Shown: positions 57,785-63,332 of the stretch, piece after piece
Position numbering within the stretch: position 1 is the stretch's first letter
Layout of the letters: every line of letters starts with the position of its first letter
From: Enterospora canceri
Taxonomy: Eukaryota; Microsporidia; Enterocytozoonidae
Assembly: GCA_002087915.1 (NCBI GenBank)
Contig: LWDP01000034.1
Location: 1-63,332, forward strand
Reading direction: 5' to 3'
Length of the DNA stretch: 63,332 bases
The notes under the pieces: model-generated
The model's input: the letters and a program-made list of their open reading frames with translations, nothing else
The model's database searches: none
What the model was told of the DNA's origin: nothing
Program-made: the position numbers and the translations under genes

Positions 57785-58342
57785 ATGAAGAAATATTACA
57801 CAAATTACTCCAACAAACTCACTGAGCGAAATTACAGATTTAAATTTGATCCATTCATAGAAAGAGAGCTAAAACTTAGTGAGACAGCAGCAGTCTACTG
57901 TCCGGAATATCAACGAGGCAGATGTAGGGGAAACTGCAACCTGCTTCACATCAAGCTGTCTACGGCAGTGGTCTGTAAACACTGGCTACGAGGAATGTGT
58001 AAGAAGAATGAGAGATGCGACTATCTCCACGAATACATTCTAAGGAAGATGCCTGAGTGTTTCTTCTTCAACGTGTATGGCGTATGCAACAATAACGAAT
58101 GTATGTTTCTACACGTGAAGCCTGAGTCAAAAGCACGAGTCTGCGTCTGGTACACAAAGGGGTGCTGCAAAAATGGACCACAATGCAAGAACAAACACAT
58201 TCGAAAGAGTCTCTGTTGGGACTATTTCAATGGTTTCTGTCCAGCTGGGCCAAATTGCAAGCTGGGCCACCCCAACTTCGATTTGGAATACGTGGAGGTG
58301 GAAGATAAGGACATCATCACAAAGCCATTGGCAAAGGGGTGA
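57785..58342 (+). CDS. YTH1: CPSF30/Yth1, zinc-finger cleavage and polyadenylation subunit
   Basis: Yth1 recognises pre-mRNA near the poly(A) signal and binds Fip1, which is also encoded here. Five CCCH zinc fingers fill the protein: CPEYQRGRCRGNCNLLH, CKHWLRGMCKKNERCDYLH, CFFFNVYGVCNNNECMFLH, CVWYTKGCCKNGPQCKNKH and CWDYFNGFCPAGPNCKLGH. Order, spacing and length (185 residues) fit yeast Yth1. CCCC lies 2 nt before ATG. No zinc knuckle follows, as in yeast. Confidence 0.95.
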   Translation: MKKYYTNYSNKLTERNYRFKFDPFIERELKLSETAAVYCPEYQRGRCRGNCNLLHIKLSTAVVCKHWLRGMCKKNERCDYLHEYILRKMPECFFFNVYGVCNNNECMFLHVKPESKARVCVWYTKGCCKNGPQCKNKHIRKSLCWDYFNGFCPAGPNCKLGHPNFDLEYVEVEDKDIITKPLAKG

Positions 58343-58403
58343 ATAGACACTTATTTACGCAAATTGCTCCATGTTAAATACTCATTTTATTCAGTCTGAA
58401 TAT

Positions 58404-59171
58404 TCATATGGCAGTTTCTGTTATACTTTTGCTGTCTCCAAACAACCATCTGAAGAAAAATATGATAAGGATGATCAATACTAGTGCAACCACAATCAAT
58501 GTGATGACCATTCTCCTTGTGATCCTACCGTAGTCTTTTATACTTAACACCGATGCATCCGTCTTCTTCATCTTGAACTCTGCTATCATAGTGACAGTAT
58601 CATTTCCTTTTACTTTATAGACCACAAATACGTGTTTCTTTCCTGATGAACCATCAGGAAATGCAGCCTTTCCAATTTCAAAGCAGTTAAAAATTGCCTT
58701 TAACTTACCACATCCATCCTTAATGTATTTTGGCAAATCTGTTCCTTTACACAGCTTTTCCCGTGTGAATTCATCTATGAAATCTCTATATTCAATCGGA
58801 AGTGCCATATTTGACAATTCTCGCATGAGATCTTTGAAGTCTTCATTTTCTTTCTTAATTTCTTTAGTCTCCTCAATGAGATTGTTGTATGACTCTCTTT
58901 CTTCCAGAAATTTGATGAAATCTTCTTTGCATCCAATTGATTGCCCTGGGGTTGATGCTGGTTTTGGGTAGTTGTCTGCTTTTAAATTCCCTGCTACATG
59001 AATTGATACTGTTCCCCCGGCATCGTTTAATTCCAGGCCAACAACCTCCACGTAACTCGAAAGTGTCACATCACTGCATGCAAGTGCCTTTTTATCTGCA
59101 CTAGCATCTTTAATACTGTAAAAGTCTTCGATGTATTTGGTGCTGATTTTAATTAGATGCAATAGGAGCAT
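58404..59171 (-). CDS. Single-TM membrane protein, paralog of the gene at 61489 (copy 1)
   Basis: 255 residues, CCC 4 nt before ATG. Short hydrophobic start (MLLLHLIKIST), a long soluble region with a helical EETKEIKKENEDFKDL segment (about residues 98-115), then a TM segment near residues 222-243 (VITLIVVALVLIILIIFFF) and a short tail (FGDSKSITETAI). Equal in length to the gene at 61489 and roughly 70-75 percent identical by eye, with differences concentrated at about residues 33-45 and 205-240. Segments such as CKGTDLPKYIKDGCGKL and FEIGKAAFPDGSSG are conserved. No known family; a young duplicated lineage-specific gene. Confidence 0.7.
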   Translation of the reverse strand: MLLLHLIKISTKYIEDFYSIKDASADKKALACSDVTLSSYVEVVGLELNDAGGTVSIHVAGNLKADNYPKPASTPGQSIGCKEDFIKFLEERESYNNLIEETKEIKKENEDFKDLMRELSNMALPIEYRDFIDEFTREKLCKGTDLPKYIKDGCGKLKAIFNCFEIGKAAFPDGSSGKKHVFVVYKVKGNDTVTMIAEFKMKKTDASVLSIKDYGRITRRMVITLIVVALVLIILIIFFFRWLFGDSKSITETAI

Positions 59172-59894
59172 TTAAGGGTCAAAAAAGATTAATTTATCTA
59201 TAGTCCGATTAAAAAGATTATGTTTTACAAATATAATATGTTATTTAGGGTAAATCAATGTGAGTTCAAGTTTACATTACCCGGAATAACCTTACTATTG
59301 CTTCATTGTTTTTGTCTGTATATCTTTGAGTAGTCATTCTTTCGATGGGTGAAAATCCAACAAATAATTTAATCCTTGACCTGGATCAAAATTTAACCGG
59401 ATTCTTGACTTAACCATAGTTGTTAAGGTTAACGGTTGTTTCCTCCATGACGTGCAAACCATTAGGTATTGTTGTTTTTGACATCTCTTCAGGAACCTTA
59501 AAATTAATAACTTTAAATTTGATCTTTCTTTAGCTTTAGTGGTTAATTGATGTTCACTCATTCACATGTCCTCACTGAATATAGTGTGATAAGCGTGTTG
59601 AATTATAACATCTATATTATCGCTACAAACCGCATCATAACTTAGTTTTCCAGTAAGATAGACCTTACTAAGAACATTTTAACTTAGATATGTTCTTGAC
59701 TAAATTTATTAAGTCACAATTCAGCACAAACTATTGTTTTATACTTCATGAATACGATATAAATGATGTAGAGATAACACGTTAAAAGTTTCCTAAAGAT
59801 ACTTTTTGTATAACGGTGCATATAATAAAGTATTAGCAAATTGACTAAAATTTCGAAACTATCCATGTTTGACCAGAACTGTGCTATTCCTCAT
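59172..59894. other. Intergenic region, nothing recognised
   Basis: About 720 bp, AT-rich, with only a short frame (59334-59561 minus) lacking a CCC start signal. No tRNA, repeat or similarity to the hAT-type element was seen. Confidence 0.5.
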
Positions 59895-61136
59895 CTAATT
59901 CTTTTTAAACAAATTACCCAAGTACACCTTATCGACCATCTTCAACATCAAAAACTCCTCGATTTTGTCATCTTCTAAGGTTTTCAGGTTTTCCAATACA
60001 TTGCTGTTCTGATCTATTTCTGATTCAAAATGTTCGCATAGCTTTTTTACAAATCCAAACAGGTGGCTTTGAATAGGTTTCTTGCGTAGATTATCCAATG
60101 TGTGCATGTAGAGATGTTCTATCATTTTGTCAATAAATAGGGTTTCGTTCACTTTTATCTCGCGTAGTCTCTTGTAACTAAGTCTTCCAAACACCTTAAA
60201 CAAACTCGTTAACAAAAACGAGTTGTTTTCATTTTCAAATGCTAACTTTGCTAGATTATTCATGAATTCCAATGATACCACATTTGCATTGACACAATTG
60301 ACAAATTCGTGTGCGAATATTCTCAGGTAATACTGCTCATATAGTTCAACATCAGTTATTTTGTATCCTATCATCAGATTAACATATGATCCTTGTATCC
60401 CTGAGTAAGTGTAGATGAATTTGATTATTTTGTACAGGTTGGTTATGTCGTTAGCGGCGACATCAAACACATCATAGTCATTGTTATCATGGCTTTTGGT
60501 AGCTTGATCTTTTAGCTTCACATATTGATCAATGAATAATGCTCTTCTTTTGTTTAAAAATGTGTGTAGTATACCTTCATCGTATTCTCCCCTTTCTTCA
60601 ATCTGATCTATCATTGCTGTTAATAGGTCATTGGTGAATTTGAAAATTGTCAAATTGATTCGTTTGAGGTTCTTTAGAATAATTTTGCTGCATGTTTGGA
60701 GTACAATTCTATGTATTGTGTAGTTATTAATGTTGATGACTTCAAATCCATCTAACTTTATCAACAGTGCATTTAGTGCAGTATTGATTGTTGTTTTATC
60801 AGCTTTTCTGTTACAGTAGTGCAAAATTGTTTTTGTGTAATTTCTTACAAATAGCTCTTCTGGGTTTTCTGTAAGGATGTTTTCGTATTGATTAATTAGT
60901 GTAGTATTTGGCTGAGATTCATCGGTTGAATTGATTAGGTTGATGAATTTGGTTATGTTGAATTGGTCTGCAAAGATGTCGTTTCCTGTAAAGTATTCTG
61001 TAACCAAATCAATGTCTGAAAGGCGAGGATAGTTCACTATTAGGAAATCCATATGGTCAATGTAGAATGACAGTGTCTCTGGCTCATTCAATTCATAGAG
61101 TGTAAAATCTCTGAGGAGTTTGTTTCTGAATATCAT
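59895..61136 (-). CDS. Hypothetical alpha-helical protein, 413 aa
   Basis: CCCC lies 4 nt before ATG 61136. The protein is rich in Leu, Ile, Asn and Phe and predicted helical throughout, like HEAT- or TPR-type scaffolds (for example NNLAKLAFENENNSFLL and LTSLFKVFGRLSY), though no family signature is visible. No signal peptide or TM segment. It lies between the two TM paralogs, all on the same strand. AT-rich codon use like the other unknown genes. Function unknown. Confidence 0.65.
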   Translation of the reverse strand: MIFRNKLLRDFTLYELNEPETLSFYIDHMDFLIVNYPRLSDIDLVTEYFTGNDIFADQFNITKFINLINSTDESQPNTTLINQYENILTENPEELFVRNYTKTILHYCNRKADKTTINTALNALLIKLDGFEVININNYTIHRIVLQTCSKIILKNLKRINLTIFKFTNDLLTAMIDQIEERGEYDEGILHTFLNKRRALFIDQYVKLKDQATKSHDNNDYDVFDVAANDITNLYKIIKFIYTYSGIQGSYVNLMIGYKITDVELYEQYYLRIFAHEFVNCVNANVVSLEFMNNLAKLAFENENNSFLLTSLFKVFGRLSYKRLREIKVNETLFIDKMIEHLYMHTLDNLRKKPIQSHLFGFVKKLCEHFESEIDQNSNVLENLKTLEDDKIEEFLMLKMVDKVYLGNLFKKN

Positions 61137-61488
61137 TCAAGGGGTAATCAAGAGTTTTAGGTAGATATGAATGTTGTTCAACGTTATATCGTCATCTTTT
61201 TGACTAGTGATGGTAATTTAATAGCATTAGCTACGTGCTAAAGCACAAAGATGCATAGCTGATTGAAATCAAAGGTAGCTTCACAGGTTTTTAGAAGCAG
61301 AATGGGCTTAGGGTTTCTCTCCAGTCGCAGCAATAAGAGTGGACAAGTTCAAATTGGATTACAACAAAATGCTTCAGATCAATTACCTTACAAATTCGAA
61401 GAAGAAATAAAAATACACCAGCGTCTGACCCATTTAACACAGTTATGTATCACAAAGTACATTATTGCATGTTAGATGCTCGTAGTAT
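61137..61488. other. Intergenic region between an unknown gene and the second TM paralog
   Basis: About 350 bp. A 70-codon frame on the plus strand (61263-61475) has no start signal and overlaps sequence resembling the region downstream of the paralog at 58404, so I do not call it a gene. Confidence 0.45.
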
Positions 61489-62256
61489 TCATATTACAGC
61501 CTCTGTTATATTCTTACCGTCTCCAAACAAGAACCTAAAGAAGATTATGAGCGCGATAAACAATATTAAGCCACCCAAAATACCAACAATGATCAGTCTC
61601 CTTGAAGTATAGGTGTGGTCTTTTGTACTGAACACAGATGCCGTATGAGTCCCCATCTTGAACTCTGTTATCGTTGTGACAGTATCATTTCCTTTTACTT
61701 TATAGACTATAAATATGAATTTCCTTCCTGATGAACCATTAGGAAATGCAGCCTTTCCAATTTCAAAGCAGTCAAACATTGCCTTTAACTTCCCACACTT
61801 CTCTTTGACGTATTTTGACAAATCTGTTCCCTTACACGGCTTTTCCCTTGTAAATCCATCTATGAAATTTCTATAATCAATCGGTAATTCCATATTTGTC
61901 AATTCGTGCAAGAGATCTTTAAAGTCCTCATTTTCTTTCTTGATTTGTTTCGTCTCTTCAATAAGATTGTTGTATGACTCTTTTTCTTCCAGAAATTTGA
62001 TGAAGTCTTCCTTGCATCCAATTGATAAATGCATGGTCGTTGTTGGTTTTAGGTAGTTGTTTTCTTTTAAATTCCCTGCTACATGAATTGATACTGTTCC
62101 TTCAGCATCGTTTAATTCCAGGCCATCAACCTTCACGTAACGCGATTCTGACATAAACGTGCATGCAAGTGCCTTTTTATCTGCACTAACATCTTTAATA
62201 CTGTAAAAGTCTTCAATAAAGTTGGTACTGATTTTGATTAGGTGTAATAGGAGCAT
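61489..62256 (-). CDS. Single-TM membrane protein, paralog of the gene at 58404 (copy 2)
   Basis: 255 residues, CCCC 4 nt before ATG. Same architecture as its paralog: short hydrophobic N-terminus, soluble region, TM segment (IIVGILGGLILFIALIIFF) and the tail FGDGKNITEAVI. Cysteines and the KAAFPNGSSGRK region are shared, while the region before the TM (FKMGTHTASVFSTKDHTY) is more diverged. No disabling change, so both copies look intact. Whether the N-terminus is a signal peptide (luminal soluble region) or the protein is tail-anchored (cytosolic region) cannot be decided by eye. Confidence 0.7.
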   Translation of the reverse strand: MLLLHLIKISTNFIEDFYSIKDVSADKKALACTFMSESRYVKVDGLELNDAEGTVSIHVAGNLKENNYLKPTTTMHLSIGCKEDFIKFLEEKESYNNLIEETKQIKKENEDFKDLLHELTNMELPIDYRNFIDGFTREKPCKGTDLSKYVKEKCGKLKAMFDCFEIGKAAFPNGSSGRKFIFIVYKVKGNDTVTTITEFKMGTHTASVFSTKDHTYTSRRLIIVGILGGLILFIALIIFFRFLFGDGKNITEAVI

Positions 62257-62504
62257 TTCAGGGGCTAGAACTAATGAGTATTACATATCAATAAGAAGGG
62301 AGTAATTTTGCAAATAGGAGCATGCAATCATTTCGTAAGAAAACAGTGTTTTGGTAAGTCATTTAACGTCTTGTCTGTGTTTGTTGGATGAACAAAATGA
62401 TATCAGTAATAATGTCAAACATATCATTGTAACTGTAAAAAAAGGACAAACTGAACCCTTATTACGAACAAATTTTTTTAGTATTGCTTCCTAACACAAT
62501 CTAT

Positions 62505-63332
62505 TTACTTTAGTTTGCAACAGACACTTTTTGCTAGCTCTTTATATTCTGAGCTACCTTCATCAACCAGAATGAGGTTCAAACAGTCGATAATCCACTT
62601 TTCCCTTTCATCTATGTGCGTCAGTGCCCATTTCACCATCCCATTCCTTTTTTCTTTAGTCAATTTCGCACCTTTCTTTTCCATGTTCCTTACCAGCCAT
62701 TTTAGTACCAGCCTTGTTGTAAAACACTTCTTTTTACTCAAAGATCTGTCATCCTCTAACAAATTGTACTCTGTTTCCTGTATTTTGATGAAGTTGTGTT
62801 GAAATAGAACTGGTTCAGAAAGCGTAAAACCAGTTACCTTGTTGTAGGTGAATGTTTCTGCCTGCTTTTTAGTCAAACTCAAATTGTGTTCGTCGTTCAC
62901 TATGCATCCTAATTGCTTCTTTATGTACGAATTAGCTACGTCGTACTCTTTGTCTAGAAATGTCAATTTCCCCAGGTATTCTGTTTCATTTGCTATATTT
63001 GCATAATTCCTATTGAAATCGCCCTCCATCTTGCATTCTATACTATTGAATTCGCATGTAATTGGTTCTGCTATTTTCACATCTTCTCTCAATGCAAATA
63101 TGCTTGAATACTCATTCGATGCCAATGCATTCATTGCCTCCATCGCATACAGATTCACTGCTGTTTCATCTTCAAGCTTACACCTACGTAGTGCTTCATA
63201 TGCGTCCTTCATCTTCCCCATGAAATACAAACACTGTGATTTCAACAAATTCACCCTTTCCCCATTCTGTTTCCTGAGTATTTTCAATGCTCTATCAAAT
63301 TTTTTCAGTTTGTAGAAGCAATACGCCTTTTC
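62505..63332 (-). CDS. SRP72: Signal recognition particle subunit SRP72 (partial, N-terminus outside window)
   Basis: SRP72 with SRP68 binds the SRP RNA S domain and helps deliver nascent secretory proteins to the ER. The frame is open to the right edge; its first visible residues EKAYCFYKLKKFDRALK match the SRP72 TPR start (EKAYCxYRLNRxxxALK), followed by LKSQCLYFMGKMKDAYEAL (family LYGQVLYRLERYDEC), AVNLYAMEAMNAL (family TNLSAVxAA) and, near 115, a further TPR-like helix pair. About 275 residues are visible. The C-terminus is shortened; no clear basic RNA-binding region is visible. Codon use is AT-rich. Confidence 0.82.
   Translation of the reverse strand, partial: EKAYCFYKLKKFDRALKILRKQNGERVNLLKSQCLYFMGKMKDAYEALRRCKLEDETAVNLYAMEAMNALASNEYSSIFALREDVKIAEPITCEFNSIECKMEGDFNRNYANIANETEYLGKLTFLDKEYDVANSYIKKQLGCIVNDEHNLSLTKKQAETFTYNKVTGFTLSEPVLFQHNFIKIQETEYNLLEDDRSLSKKKCFTTRLVLKWLVRNMEKKGAKLTKEKRNGMVKWALTHIDEREKWIIDCLNLILVDEGSSEYKELAKSVCCKLK

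Overview
The window looks like part of a microsporidian genome (Microsporidia, obligate intracellular fungal relatives). Genes are almost intron-free and packed tightly, often tail to tail with 0-50 bp between stops. About three quarters of the coding regions have a CCC or CCCC run 0-8 nt before the start codon, which is the initiation-type signal known from this phylum. The proteins are shortened versions of eukaryotic core machinery, and there is a strong candidate for polar tube protein 3 (PTP3), which occurs only in microsporidia. The presence of a Dicer-type RNase III points to an RNAi-competent lineage. A Trachipleistophora/Vavraia-like genome is a guess that cannot be tested here.

Layout. 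1-2.0 kb: the end of an unknown basic protein, a 51-aa acidic ORF and a secreted or membrane lineage-specific protein. 2.1-9.6 kb: a very AT-rich stretch with no convincing gene, containing a decayed copy of a hAT-like element (2423 to about 3400). 9.7-12 kb: two lineage-specific proteins. 12.8-23.7 kb: NOP10, EF-2, a HAD-type nucleotidase, a Sec13-like WD protein, the PTP3-like gene (split by two apparent frameshifts) and diphthine synthase DPH5. 23.8-30.1 kb: Dicer-like protein, a hypothetical gene, RPB9 and an intact-ended 1,137-bp hAT-type element with an 8-bp target duplication. 30.2-39.3 kb: eL15, FIP1, a forkhead factor, MCM4, Mn/Fe-SOD, an eIF4E, a NIF/FCP1-type phosphatase, GlnRS and tRNA-Gln(CUG). 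39.4-49 kb: two related secreted proteins, a Sec5-like exocyst subunit, a four-TM protein with a frameshift, 5S rRNA, a fidgetin-like AAA ATPase and RPB2. 49-58.4 kb: PSF3, an R-SNARE, a Mei2-type RRM protein, several unknowns, an inositol-polyphosphate 5-phosphatase, UTP14 and YTH1/CPSF30. 58.4-63.3 kb: two paralogous single-TM proteins flanking an unknown gene, then the C-terminal part of SRP72.

How the genes fit together: FIP1 and YTH1 are partners in mRNA 3'-end processing. RPB2 and RPB9 belong to RNA polymerase II, and MCM4 and PSF3 to the replicative helicase complex. DPH5 helps make the diphthamide on EF-2. Sec13, Sec5, the R-SNARE, the 5-phosphatase and SRP72 belong to the secretory pathway that delivers spore-wall and polar-tube proteins. 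There is no operon logic; the linkage is probably chance in a compact genome.

Caution on the sequence itself: there are eight single n characters, and each is followed by a near-exact copy of the 258-299 bases before it. These are almost certainly unmerged overlapping contig ends, not biology. They interrupt or duplicate parts of six genes and add about 2.3 kb to the window.
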